Shown here piece by piece: positions 56,020 to 64,000 of a stretch of DNA of 64,000 bases. Under the pieces are notes generated by a model, which saw only the letters and a list, made by a program, of their open reading frames with translations, was not told where the DNA came from and did no database searches. Made by a program: the position numbers and the translations under genes. Source of the stretch: an uncultured Aequorivita sp. (GTDB lineage Bacteria; Bacteroidota; Bacteroidia; Flavobacteriales; Flavobacteriaceae); contig CAKZLK010000022.1 of the NCBI GenBank assembly GCA_937125455.1, positions 1-64,000 on the forward strand. The letters are read 5' to 3'. Positions within the stretch are counted from its first letter, which is position 1; each line of letters starts with the position of its first letter.

Positions 56020-56053
56020 CAAAAATACTATATTTTGGTCAGCAAAAGTCAAA
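56020..56053 (-). promoter_or_regulatory. Candidate tamL promoter
   Basis: On the minus strand TTTG (plus 56050-56053) and TATTTTTG (plus 56020-56027) are 22 bases apart. The -7 element lies about 22 bases before the TTG at 55998. It falls inside the beginning of the divergent methyltransferase gene. Confidence 0.5.
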
Positions 56054-56763
56054 CAAAATTAATAACGAGCCTTCAACAAAAAAAGTACCGTGACCAGACA
56101 GGTCTTTTTGTAGGCGAAGGACCAAAAGTTATTGCAGAATTAATAAACGAAGGTATTAAGTTAAAATGGCTTTTTACAACTGATACTTCCAAAAATAACG
56201 CTGAAAATCATTTTCACATTACCGAAGCCGAACTCAAAAAAATAAGCTTTCTTAAAACAGCAAACACTTCTTTGGCAGTTTTTGAAATCCCCAAACCAGC
56301 GTTTTTGCAAGATTCAGGGTTGATCGTTGCTTTGGATGCCATTCGTGATCCAGGAAATTTAGGAACAATTATTCGGCTTTGTGATTGGTTTGGTGTACAG
56401 CAATTACTTTGTTCCGAAGACACTACAGATTGTTTTAATCCAAAAGTGGTACAAGCAACAATGGGTTCATTGGCACGCGTGCAGATTCATTATTTGTCGC
56501 TTTCGGAATATTTAAGTGATACAAAATTACCTATTTATGGAGGCTTTATGGATGGAAATAACGTTTATTCCGAAAAACTTCCAAAAGATGGCATAATAGT
56601 TATGGGCAATGAAGCCAATGGCATTTCAAAAGCACTAATCCAGGAAATAACACATAAAATAGCTATTCCTCGATTCGGGAAAACTCAAAAAACAGAAAGC
56701 CTTAACGTGGCAACGGCAACGGCTATTCTTTTAAGTGAATTTAGAAGGTTTACTGAAAAGTGA
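56035..56763 (+). CDS. SpoU/TrmH-family RNA 2'-O-methyltransferase
   Basis: Start chosen at TTG 56035 (243 residues, beginning VSKSQTKLITSLQQKKYR after the initiator); a GTG at 55984 would run into tamL. N-terminal SpoU substrate-binding domain (LFVGEGPKVIAELI), then the SPOUT knot: LDAIRDPGNLGTIIRLCDWFG, GNEANGISKALI and KTESLNVATATAILLSEF, with motifs 1-3 complete. Methylates a ribose in 23S rRNA or tRNA. Its last bases overlap porT by 14 in convergent fashion. Confidence 0.9.
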   Translation: MVSKSQTKLITSLQQKKYRDQTGLFVGEGPKVIAELINEGIKLKWLFTTDTSKNNAENHFHITEAELKKISFLKTANTSLAVFEIPKPAFLQDSGLIVALDAIRDPGNLGTIIRLCDWFGVQQLLCSEDTTDCFNPKVVQATMGSLARVQIHYLSLSEYLSDTKLPIYGGFMDGNNVYSEKLPKDGIIVMGNEANGISKALIQEITHKIAIPRFGKTQKTESLNVATATAILLSEFRRFTEK

Positions 56764-57460
56764 AATTCACGAATATGCCTCGACTTGATAATTTATCAAT
56801 GTTTCCAGTCCATGGGCTATTTGGGTCGTCGTCGGGCACTAGTTCATCGCTCAGGGCAAAAACGCCACGAATGGAAGGAGTGAATTTAAAATAATACAAA
56901 TAGAAATCTATCCCAAAACCAAGCTCGTAATAATTGGTGCTTTTTGTCATTCGGAATTTTCCCTGTTCGTTATCTTCCGGATTTTTCTCGTTGCTTGATA
57001 GGTTTAGTGATGTGGAAATACCGCCAATAATAAACGGTTTTATATTATTTAAACGTTTGGTTGAAACTTTTAGTAACAGCGGAACGTGAATGTATGTAGA
57101 TTTTACTTCCCTTAAATAATCTTTCGGTTCTTCAAATCCTGGAAAAGTAAGGTTCCGTTGTGTAAAATAGAGGCCTGGTTCCAAACGCAGGTTGAAATAT
57201 TGGTTGATACGCATATCACCAACAAGCCCAACGTTAAAGCCCGTGGAGCGCTCCACTTGAATATCGGTGTTGTCGTCTGCATATTGATCTTTGTAGTCAA
57301 ACTTAAAATCATAGCTGTTGAAACCCAAAAAATAGCCCCAGGAAAAACGTTTTTTATCGAAGTTTTCCAAATTGGCCAAGCGCTCTTTGTTGAAAAACCA
57401 CTGAGCATTGGCACTGTTTGCAATGAATAAAACGGCTAGTACAAAAAATAGCTTCTTCAT
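56750..57460 (-). CDS. porT: PorT-family outer-membrane protein (type IX secretion)
   Basis: 236 residues with a signal peptide (about 1-19). An eight-strand outer-membrane beta-barrel: KRFSWGYFLGFNSYDFKFDYK, FNLRLEPGLYFTQRNL, STYIHVPLLLKVSTKR, YELGFGIDFYLYYFKFTPSIRGVFAL and a final strand ending FTFQ. The pattern matches PorT/SprT, needed for type IX secretion and gliding in Bacteroidetes. It starts 3 bases after ubiE ends. The T9SS-sorted protein at the right edge supports a working system. Confidence 0.75.
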   Translation of the reverse strand: MKKLFFVLAVLFIANSANAQWFFNKERLANLENFDKKRFSWGYFLGFNSYDFKFDYKDQYADDNTDIQVERSTGFNVGLVGDMRINQYFNLRLEPGLYFTQRNLTFPGFEEPKDYLREVKSTYIHVPLLLKVSTKRLNNIKPFIIGGISTSLNLSSNEKNPEDNEQGKFRMTKSTNYYELGFGIDFYLYYFKFTPSIRGVFALSDELVPDDDPNSPWTGNIDKLSSRGIFVNFTFQ

Positions 57461-57463
57461 AAA

Positions 57464-58195
57464 TTATTTTGTAGCGTTATAAATTGTTGCCACTCCGAAA
57501 GTTTGTGGTTTATTTTTCACTTCTTTAAACCCAATTTTACGCAAAATATTGTTGAGCTTTTCACCATGTGGAAATACCGAAGCACTTTCGCTTAAATATT
57601 TGTATGCCACTTTATCTTTGGAAAACACTTTGCCTACAAGTGGTAAAATGGTTCTTGAATAAAAATGATATCCCTGTTTAAACGGAAATTTTGTGGGCAC
57701 TGAAGTCTCCAAAATCACAAAAATGCCTTCTTTTTTCAAAACTCGGAGGATTTCTGAAAGTCCTTTTTCAAGATTTTCAAAATTGCGAATGCCAAAAGAA
57801 ACGGTTATTGCATCAAATGTATTATCTTCAAAAGGTAACGCCTCAGAATCTGCTTGTACAAATTCTATTTTTTCTAAACTTTTCTTTCCCAAAATCTTTT
57901 TGCGTGCCATTGAAAGCATTCCTTCGGAAATGTCTAAGCCAATAATTTTTACAGCTTCAGTTTTTTCAGCAAACTGAATAGCAAGGTCGCCAGTGCCTGT
58001 GGCTATGTCAAGTATGGTTTTTGGTTTTTTTTCCGCGACAAGGTTGATGACTTTTTTTCGCCATTTAATATCTGAACCAAGTGAAATTATTCGGTTTAGA
58101 TCGTCGTAATTTTCAGAAATAGTATCGAACATCTGTTCAACCTGTTTCTTTTTTCCATCTGAGGAATCTTTATAAGGTGTTATTTTCTTTTCCAT
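57464..58195 (-). CDS. menG: Demethylmenaquinone methyltransferase
   Basis: 243 residues, UbiE/MenG family. SAM-binding motif I ILDIATGTGDLAIQFAE, then IGLDISEGMLSMARKKI, DSEALPFEDNTFDAITVSFGIRN and the C-terminal YHFYSRTILPLVGKVFSKDKVAYKYLSESASVFP (shown by its ends). Makes menaquinone by C-methylation, the only quinone route expected in Bacteroidetes. First gene of a menG-porT unit. Confidence 0.94.
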   Translation of the reverse strand: MEKKITPYKDSSDGKKKQVEQMFDTISENYDDLNRIISLGSDIKWRKKVINLVAEKKPKTILDIATGTGDLAIQFAEKTEAVKIIGLDISEGMLSMARKKILGKKSLEKIEFVQADSEALPFEDNTFDAITVSFGIRNFENLEKGLSEILRVLKKEGIFVILETSVPTKFPFKQGYHFYSRTILPLVGKVFSKDKVAYKYLSESASVFPHGEKLNNILRKIGFKEVKNKPQTFGVATIYNATK

Positions 58196-58208
58196 AAAAT
58201 TGCGCTTG

Positions 58209-58242
58209 CAAAACTACATATTTTTTAAGAGGTGATACCAAA
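58209..58242 (-). promoter_or_regulatory. Candidate menG-porT promoter
   Basis: On the minus strand TTTG (plus 58239-58242) and TAGTTTTG followed by CA (plus 58209-58216) are 22 bases apart, within the reported range. The -7 element lies about 14 bases before the ATG. Confidence 0.5.
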
Positions 58243-58317
58243 CATTATCCAAGTTTCAAATTTTGGAAACATTTATTCCAAAGAACACTATTTCTCAATC
58301 AATGCCTTTTATTTCTA

Positions 58318-58325
58318 TATATTTG
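58318..58325 (+). promoter_or_regulatory. Candidate -7 element for trkA-trkH
   Basis: TATATTTG matches TAnnTTTG, about 78 bases before the trkA ATG. No TTG is present at the -33 spacing. Confidence 0.35.
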
Positions 58326-58402
58326 CCAACATACATTGCTTTTATAGAAATACTTGGAGTAAAATTCTTGAAATATATTGCTAAAAACTAAACTGAATCT
58401 CG

Positions 58403-59752
58403 ATGAAGATTATCATTGCCGGCGCCGGCGAAGTAGGGTTTCACCTCGCAAAACTCTTATCCTTTGAATCGCAGGATATCACACTTATTGATACCAACCG
58501 AGAATCTTTGGCAAATGCCGATACACATTTAGATATTCGTGTAGTGCGCGGTGATGCCACTTCCATTTCGGTTTTGCAGGACTCGCGGGTAAAAGACACT
58601 GATCTTGTAGTTGCCGTCACTTCTAGTGAAACCACGAATATTACGGTTTGTGTTCTCGCGAAACAATTAGGTGCCAAACGTACCATTGCTCGTATCTCAA
58701 ACACCGAATTTATTGATCGAAAAGATGAAGTTGGGTTTACGAAATTTGGAATTGATGAATTGATTTCACCAGAATCTTTGGCCGCAAATGAAATTGAACT
58801 ATTACTTAGTCAAAGTGCTTTCAATGATACTTATGAATTCGAAAATGGCGCCTTGACCATGATTGGACTTAGTTTGTCCCGAACTTCTGCTTTTGTGGGT
58901 AAATCTGTGAAAGAAGTTGCAAAAATGAATCCAGAATTGAGATACGTTCCAATTGCATTGCAACGTTACGGCACGCAATATACTATAATTCCCCGTGGTG
59001 ATACGCAGTTTAAGGAAGGAGATCAGGTCTATTTCACCACCTGTAAAAATGGGTTGGAACAAATTTTTAAACTTACTGGGAAAGTACGTCAGGAAATTAA
59101 AAATGTAATGATTCTCGGTGGAAGCAAAATAGGTTATAAAACGGCAAAAGATCTTTGCAAAAGCAGCTTCAATGTAAAGCTTATTGAAAGTAGTAAAGAA
59201 AAAGCTTTTGAAATTGCCGATGATATTCCGGGATGTCTTGTGATAAACGGTGATGGTAGAAATGTAGATTTGTTATCAGAAGAATCTATTGAAGATATGG
59301 ATGCTTTTATCTCAGTTACTGGGAACAGTGAAACTAATATTATGTCCTGTTTGGTAGCAAAATCAAAGGGGGTGAAAAAGGCCATAGCTTTGGTAGAAAA
59401 TATGGATTATTTTCAGCTTTCACATTCCATTGGGATTGATACGCTCATCAATAAAAAATTACTGGCTGCCAATAATATTTTTCGCTATGTAAGGAAAGGT
59501 GAGGTTGTAGCGATGACAAAGCTCAATAATATGAATGCTGAGTTGTTGGAATTTGTTGTTTCTTCAAATTCCAAAGTATGTAATAAAAAAATAAAAGATC
59601 TCAACTTTCCAGTTTCGGCCATTATTGGGGGGGTTATTAGAAATGGTGAAGGTATAATTGCCTTAGGTGATTTCGGAATAAAAGACGGTGATAGGGTAGT
59701 AGTTTGCTGTCTGCCACAATCCATCGGTAAAGTTGAAAAACTTTTCATATAA
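58403..59752 (+). CDS. trkA: Trk potassium uptake regulator TrkA
   Basis: 449 residues. Two RCK units, each a Rossmann NAD-binding domain plus RCK_C: first with KIIIAGAGEVGFHLAKLL (about 1-18), second with NVMILGGSKIGYKTAKDL (about 233-250). It is the cytosolic gating ring of the Trk K+ channel, controlled by NAD(H) or ATP. Its stop overlaps the trkH start (TAATG, sharing 59752), so the subunits are probably translationally coupled. Confidence 0.96.
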   Translation: MKIIIAGAGEVGFHLAKLLSFESQDITLIDTNRESLANADTHLDIRVVRGDATSISVLQDSRVKDTDLVVAVTSSETTNITVCVLAKQLGAKRTIARISNTEFIDRKDEVGFTKFGIDELISPESLAANEIELLLSQSAFNDTYEFENGALTMIGLSLSRTSAFVGKSVKEVAKMNPELRYVPIALQRYGTQYTIIPRGDTQFKEGDQVYFTTCKNGLEQIFKLTGKVRQEIKNVMILGGSKIGYKTAKDLCKSSFNVKLIESSKEKAFEIADDIPGCLVINGDGRNVDLLSEESIEDMDAFISVTGNSETNIMSCLVAKSKGVKKAIALVENMDYFQLSHSIGIDTLINKKLLAANNIFRYVRKGEVVAMTKLNNMNAELLEFVVSSNSKVCNKKIKDLNFPVSAIIGGVIRNGEGIIALGDFGIKDGDRVVVCCLPQSIGKVEKLFI

Positions 59753-61257
59753 TGAATTCAATCACCAAGCTTAATTATAAAATAATTTTCCATTTGATGG
59801 GCCTTCTTCTAATTGTGAATGGCGGCTTTATGCTGCTGTCATCCATTGTTAGTTGGTATTACAAAGATGGCGTCCTCAAGGAAATGCTTATGGCTGGAAC
59901 TGTAGCAGTGGGTGTTGGCGCTATTATTATGTTTTTAACCAAAAAACACCGAAAGGAAATCCAAAAACGAGAAGGATATATTATAGTCACCTTTGGTTGG
60001 ATTTTTATGGCACTTATTGGAACACTGCCCTATATTTTCACAAACGCCATTCCCGATTTCACCAATGCATTCTTTGAAACGATGAGCGGCTATACAACTA
60101 CTGGCGCCTCCATTTTAACAGATATTGAAAGTATTCCACGAGGCGTTTTGTTTTGGCGAAGTATTACTCATTGGATTGGGGGAATGGGAATCATTGTTTT
60201 GGCAATTGCTATTTTACCCTTACTTGGAATTGGAGGTATGCAGCTTTTTGCAGCCGAAGCCCCCGGCCCGGGTGGCGACAAGCTTCATCCACGAATTACC
60301 GATACCGCCAAAAGACTATGGCTTATTTATGTTGGTTATACTTTAGCCGAAACCGTTTTGTTGAAAATTGCTGGAATGAGTTTTTTTGATGCTATCAATC
60401 ATTCTTTAGCAACGCTCAGTACTGGCGGATTTTCAACCAAAAATGCGAGTGTGGCTTATTGGAACAACAATCCAATGGTGCAATATATCATCATTGTTTT
60501 CATGTTTTTGGCGGGTAGTAATTTTGTGTTAAGCTATTTCGCTTTCAAAGGAAAATTTCAGAAAATTCTTCAGGACGAAGAATTTAAATTGTACACGGTG
60601 TTTATTCTTGGATTAACCATTGTTGCAGCTTTATTGATTTATTTTGAAGCTGATGTAACTCTTTCCAGTATTGCGCACCCAATGGTTTGGGGGCCGTTTG
60701 AAAGTGCCTTTCGTCACAGCTTGTTCCAAGTGCTTACTATTATAACCACTACAGGCTTTGTAAGTGCAGATTACACACTATGGACACCTTTTTTAACTAT
60801 TTTCTTTTTCGGGATGATGTTTTTAGGCGGTTGTGCTGGTTCCACCGCGGGTGGTATTAAAATAATGCGGCACCTTATTATGATAAAAAACGGTGTGCTG
60901 GAATTTAAACGAACTTTGCATCCTCATGCTATTTTGCCTGTTCGCTATAATAGAAAAGCTGTACCGCAGCCTATTGTTTTCAATATTCTTGGCTTCTTTA
61001 TTCTTTATATGCTTTCCTTTATTATTGGAACGTTGGTTTTTTCCTGGCTTGGCTTGGATTTTAAAACAGCTCTTGGTGGTGCAGCTTCAACATTAGGAAA
61101 TGTTGGACCTGCACTAGGTGATCTTGGCCCAGTAGATAATTACGCATACCTTCCTGATGCTGCAAAATGGTGGTCTAGTTTCTTGATGCTTATTGGTAGA
61201 TTGGAATTGTTTACTGTGCTAATTCTGCTGACTCCTTTTTTCTGGAGGAATCGATAA
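59752..61257 (+). CDS. trkH: Trk potassium uptake channel TrkH
   Basis: 501 residues, about ten or more helices with four pore loops. Selectivity-filter loops are visible as TTTGASILTD, STGGFSTKN, TTTGFVS and TLGNVGPALG; GCAGSTAGGIKIMRHL is the gating-loop region. It moves K+ into the cell. It ends before a strong bidirectional terminator. Confidence 0.96.
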   Translation: MNSITKLNYKIIFHLMGLLLIVNGGFMLLSSIVSWYYKDGVLKEMLMAGTVAVGVGAIIMFLTKKHRKEIQKREGYIIVTFGWIFMALIGTLPYIFTNAIPDFTNAFFETMSGYTTTGASILTDIESIPRGVLFWRSITHWIGGMGIIVLAIAILPLLGIGGMQLFAAEAPGPGGDKLHPRITDTAKRLWLIYVGYTLAETVLLKIAGMSFFDAINHSLATLSTGGFSTKNASVAYWNNNPMVQYIIIVFMFLAGSNFVLSYFAFKGKFQKILQDEEFKLYTVFILGLTIVAALLIYFEADVTLSSIAHPMVWGPFESAFRHSLFQVLTIITTTGFVSADYTLWTPFLTIFFFGMMFLGGCAGSTAGGIKIMRHLIMIKNGVLEFKRTLHPHAILPVRYNRKAVPQPIVFNILGFFILYMLSFIIGTLVFSWLGLDFKTALGGAASTLGNVGPALGDLGPVDNYAYLPDAAKWWSSFLMLIGRLELFTVLILLTPFFWRNR

Positions 61258-61350
61258 TTTTCAAAGTTCCGGATTCATTATTTTTCCCTTTAGGTTACTT
61301 TTAAACAATCATTAAGTTTTATTGCAGTAAAACAGCAATAGATTATATAA

Positions 61351-61386
61351 AAAATCCCAAAGTACAACTTGTACTTTGGGATTTTT
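61351..61386. terminator. Bidirectional terminator between trkH and the T9SS protein
   Basis: AAAATCCCAAAGTAC (61351-61365) pairs perfectly with GTACTTTGGGATTTT (61371-61385), loop AACTT. The A and T flanks serve both convergent genes. Confidence 0.93.
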
Positions 61387-61406
61387 AAATTAAAATTATT
61401 TCTTGA

Positions 61407-64000
61407 TTATTTCACAATAACCCTTTTTACTCTTCCATCTTTCTTGTTTCCAACGCGAACCAAATACACCCCTTTGGCTACATAACTCATGTCCAATTTG
61501 TAGTGGTATTCGTTACCGTCGTTTTCAAGTTTTTTAAACAATAATCTTTGTCCAAGAGTATTGTATACTGAAAGATTCATAGCTTCTGTATATGTTTCAG
61601 TTTTTAAGGTTACATCGAATTTGTTATTGTCGAGAGTTAAAACTGTTAAACCGTTTTCATCGAAAATATTGTTACCAACACCTAAAGTTCCAATTTGTGC
61701 GGTGTAGTCTTCAGTTTCTCCAAAATTTGTTTCTTCACAGGCGTCATCTGGAACGGGACCGTCCCAGTTGCTTTTGGCACGCATCAAGTGCTGACCAAGT
61801 GCAGCTCCTGCAGGTATAACCAAATCTGTGGTTATGGTATAACTTCCACTTCCTTGTCCAGCAGCGACTACTACATTGTTTACAACAGTTTCGTCATTTG
61901 TGAAAACGAAATCATCATTAAAGTCGATCCAAACACGAATATATTGATCGCCGTAACCTGTTGTTATTGTTAAGTCATTAGTTGAATCTGGCTCCATTCC
62001 TGCAACAAGATTTGTAAAATCTCCATATCCTTCACAGGCTGATGGATTATTTATATCTGTTACGCTGAATAGTTGAAAACCATCTCCTAATGAACAATCA
62101 CCAGTTGGTTGACAGTTTTGTTTGGTAATAATTACAGAGGTTTCATCGTTCGAAGTATCACTATCTCCAGGCAATGAAGTGTATGCACTCAAGTTGTATG
62201 TGCCTAAGGCAGAAAAATCTCCAGTTTGTGTGAAGGTGTAAGAGGTTGATGAATTTGGTGCCAAAGGCCCAACAACTACTTCGGTAACTACCGTTCCATC
62301 CAAATCGTAAGAAACGTCAAAATTTGATTGGGGTTCACCTCCAAAATTATTAATAGTAATCACGATATCTTCAGCACCCGTAAGATCCGTTCCTGAAACA
62401 GGAGCTGTAATGGCACTAACCCCTATGTCGTTTGGTTCTAAATAAGTAACTGATTTAGTTCGGGCGTCATTAGTTGGATCCTCATCACCAGCTAAATTGG
62501 TTTCAGCAGTGATGGAGTACGTTTGTCCTACTGTACCCAAGTTAGCAGTTGCAGTAAAAGTGTATTGTGCAGTTGCGGCAGAGGCAATTGTTCCTGTAAA
62601 AGTTTCTGAAATAACTGGTCCACCATCTACTTGGAATGTTACGGGAATGTTTGAGACGCTGTTTTGACCATAATTAAAAATGGTGACAGTAACAGTTTCG
62701 CTATTTGAAAGAGTTCCGGTTACAGGTGCGTCAATACTAACCACTCCAACATCGTCATTAAAGTTCGGAGCTATTTGGAACACACCAACAACATCTTTTC
62801 TTCCACTATTCATATATTCATTAATGAACCAGAATTCTTTATCGTTAGATGGGTCTAGGTCTATTTTACTATAATCTCCATAACGTAAGCCAGGAATATT
62901 TTGATTTCCGGCTGCAATTAATTCTTCTGCAATGGTCATTGTGTTTAATGGATCGCTTGCATAACGACCAGTATAGTATGAACTTACTCTTTTGGTTGTA
63001 GGGTCGGGAGTAGTTGGTCCTGCCATTGAGGTATATCCCATTCCAATATTTCCTTGAACGTCCATCATCATACTTGCGTGCCAAGCGTGTTTTCCATCAG
63101 GAGCGGTATAGGTTCCTTCTTGGTAAATAGACCAAGGTTGGCCATCACTTGGTTGACGAAGTTCAAACCAACGAACTCCTGCAAGTTCACCTCCTGACGC
63201 ATCGGTATCTACCACAAAATTGAATAGTGCAGAGTTGTGATCACCAAACTTTCTGAACTGAGCTTGGTTCATTATTGTAGCTTGAAGTGCGTCAATATCT
63301 GCGCCTCCACCTGGTTGTGATAAATTTGAAAAGCTTCCACCGTCAAATACTGAAATAAATGGAGTGGTTGTCAATTCAACTGGGGCCGAAATTGTAGAAC
63401 TACCTGGAGATGCCCAATTTACATCTACGGTCCATATTTTTATATGATCCTGAGAAACACCTGACCAAGCATCATCTTGTAAATAGATTACTGGTAATCC
63501 TCCTGGAGCCGGTAAGTCATCATTTGTTACATTCAAAGCTTGAGGGCTGTAAAAACCGCTTGTTACAATTCCAGGCAGTGGAAATCCTATTACTTGTGCA
63601 GAAGGATCGCCCAAAAGCATCTTATCTCTTTCCATTGCATAGATTTTATTGGTATCCCCAGAGTTTTGAGTAATATAATACCCATCACTCCAAATAGAAA
63701 GTTTTTGATAATCATCTATTTGCGGAATAGTGTAGACATACCATCCGTCATTCACCGGGTCTGGACCGTCTGAAACAGCTATTTGAGCACCAGAGCCCAA
63801 AAAGGTCATTACAAACCTATCTGCAGCGTTGTCATAAGAAATTGTAAGGTCACAACATCCTCCGTTTGGAAAAATTGTTGGGTTTGGACTGATTTGACCA
63901 GTTAGTGGATTTCCACTTTTGTCAAAAATTCTAAATCCAGTATTGAATACAACTACTGCGTGGTTTGGTCCGACACCAATGGAAGGATCAGTTGGTTGGG
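61407..64000 (-). CDS. Large T9SS-sorted surface protein (5' end outside the window)
   Basis: The open frame continues past Met 63809 to the right edge, reading PNHAVVVFNTGFRIFDKSG and LTISYDNAADRF, so the gene is cut there; at least 863 residues are visible. An N-terminal repeat/propeller-like region is followed by two CARDB-like domains (NDVGVVSIDAPVTGT, NDIGVSAITAPVSGT), a GEVED domain (YIRVWIDFNDDFVFTNDE) and a C-terminal type A sorting domain (LSVYNTLGQRLLFKKL...GVYLVRVGNK, ending VIVK). The CTD directs export and surface attachment by type IX secretion. Its specific role is unknown; it is probably an adhesin or secreted enzyme. Confidence 0.9.
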   Translation of the reverse strand, partial: QPTDPSIGVGPNHAVVVFNTGFRIFDKSGNPLTGQISPNPTIFPNGGCCDLTISYDNAADRFVMTFLGSGAQIAVSDGPDPVNDGWYVYTIPQIDDYQKLSIWSDGYYITQNSGDTNKIYAMERDKMLLGDPSAQVIGFPLPGIVTSGFYSPQALNVTNDDLPAPGGLPVIYLQDDAWSGVSQDHIKIWTVDVNWASPGSSTISAPVELTTTPFISVFDGGSFSNLSQPGGGADIDALQATIMNQAQFRKFGDHNSALFNFVVDTDASGGELAGVRWFELRQPSDGQPWSIYQEGTYTAPDGKHAWHASMMMDVQGNIGMGYTSMAGPTTPDPTTKRVSSYYTGRYASDPLNTMTIAEELIAAGNQNIPGLRYGDYSKIDLDPSNDKEFWFINEYMNSGRKDVVGVFQIAPNFNDDVGVVSIDAPVTGTLSNSETVTVTIFNYGQNSVSNIPVTFQVDGGPVISETFTGTIASAATAQYTFTATANLGTVGQTYSITAETNLAGDEDPTNDARTKSVTYLEPNDIGVSAITAPVSGTDLTGAEDIVITINNFGGEPQSNFDVSYDLDGTVVTEVVVGPLAPNSSTSYTFTQTGDFSALGTYNLSAYTSLPGDSDTSNDETSVIITKQNCQPTGDCSLGDGFQLFSVTDINNPSACEGYGDFTNLVAGMEPDSTNDLTITTGYGDQYIRVWIDFNDDFVFTNDETVVNNVVVAAGQGSGSYTITTDLVIPAGAALGQHLMRAKSNWDGPVPDDACEETNFGETEDYTAQIGTLGVGNNIFDENGLTVLTLDNNKFDVTLKTETYTEAMNLSVYNTLGQRLLFKKLENDGNEYHYKLDMSYVAKGVYLVRVGNKKDGRVKRVIVK

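Noticed and set aside
63809-63809. Met at 63809 as the start of the T9SS protein
   Set aside because: The frame stays open and protein-like to the right edge, so the true start lies outside the window.

Overview
The window is chromosomal DNA from a Bacteroidota bacterium, most likely a marine-type Flavobacteriaceae (Aequorivita/Gramella-like). Four things point there: AT-rich DNA; promoters of the Bacteroidetes type (TAnnTTTG near -7, TTG/TTTG near -33); marker families (SusC/SusD, a type IX secretion PorT homologue, a T9SS-sorted surface protein, exosortase F, TamL, YpdA, HYC_CC_PP); and a short archaeal/eukaryal-type ProS. No prophage, insertion sequence, CRISPR array, rRNA gene or plasmid function was seen. 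One tRNA gene is present. Genes are intact apart from the two cut by the window edges.

Layout. 1-5 kb: tail of an unknown gene with its terminator, a FadL-like outer-membrane protein, a Tyr-rich lipoprotein, proS, and tRNA-Glu directly followed by rpsT. 5-11 kb: coaD, a small membrane protein, surE, a lipoprotein C-terminal-processing protease, an oligopeptide-type ABC permease and a DNA/RNA endonuclease. 11-18.3 kb (minus strand): the rod-shape operon mreB-mreC-mreD-mrdA-rodA, preceded by purH. 18.4-21.2 kb: a MacB/FtsX-type permease, a free-methionine-sulfoxide-reductase-like GAF protein, and the exosortase pair XrtF plus its partner protein.

21.2-32.1 kb is the most distinctive part, a copper-handling locus read left to right. 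It holds a DUF3347 lipoprotein, a small Cys-rich exported protein, a small lipoprotein, a HYC_CC_PP protein, a multicopper oxidase fused to a CopB-like barrel, an ArsP_1/DUF318 permease, a Cu+ P1B-1 ATPase, a TonB-dependent receptor and an exported HMA-domain protein. The last five are packed with 2-24 base gaps. They offer a plausible route for moving and detoxifying copper across both membranes; three of the exported proteins carry vicinal Cys-Cys pairs. 32.2-39 kb: a 34-residue basic microprotein, a conserved hypothetical, an isolated SusC/SusD pair and an MtfA-like metallopeptidase.

39-50.4 kb (minus strand): YpdA-type thioredoxin-reductase-like enzyme, rpe, a stand-alone BLUF photoreceptor, the primary sigma factor, an ECF sigma/putative anti-sigma pair, a large lipoprotein, proline synthesis (proC-proB-proA), pnp and rpsO. 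50.5-64 kb: an orphan lipoprotein, accD (without its zinc ribbon) with fbaA, tamL divergent from an rRNA methyltransferase, porT with ubiE/menG, the potassium uptake pair trkA-trkH, and a large T9SS-sorted surface protein that runs off the right edge. PorT and the T9SS substrate belong to the same secretion route. Most transcription units end in clear hairpin terminators.
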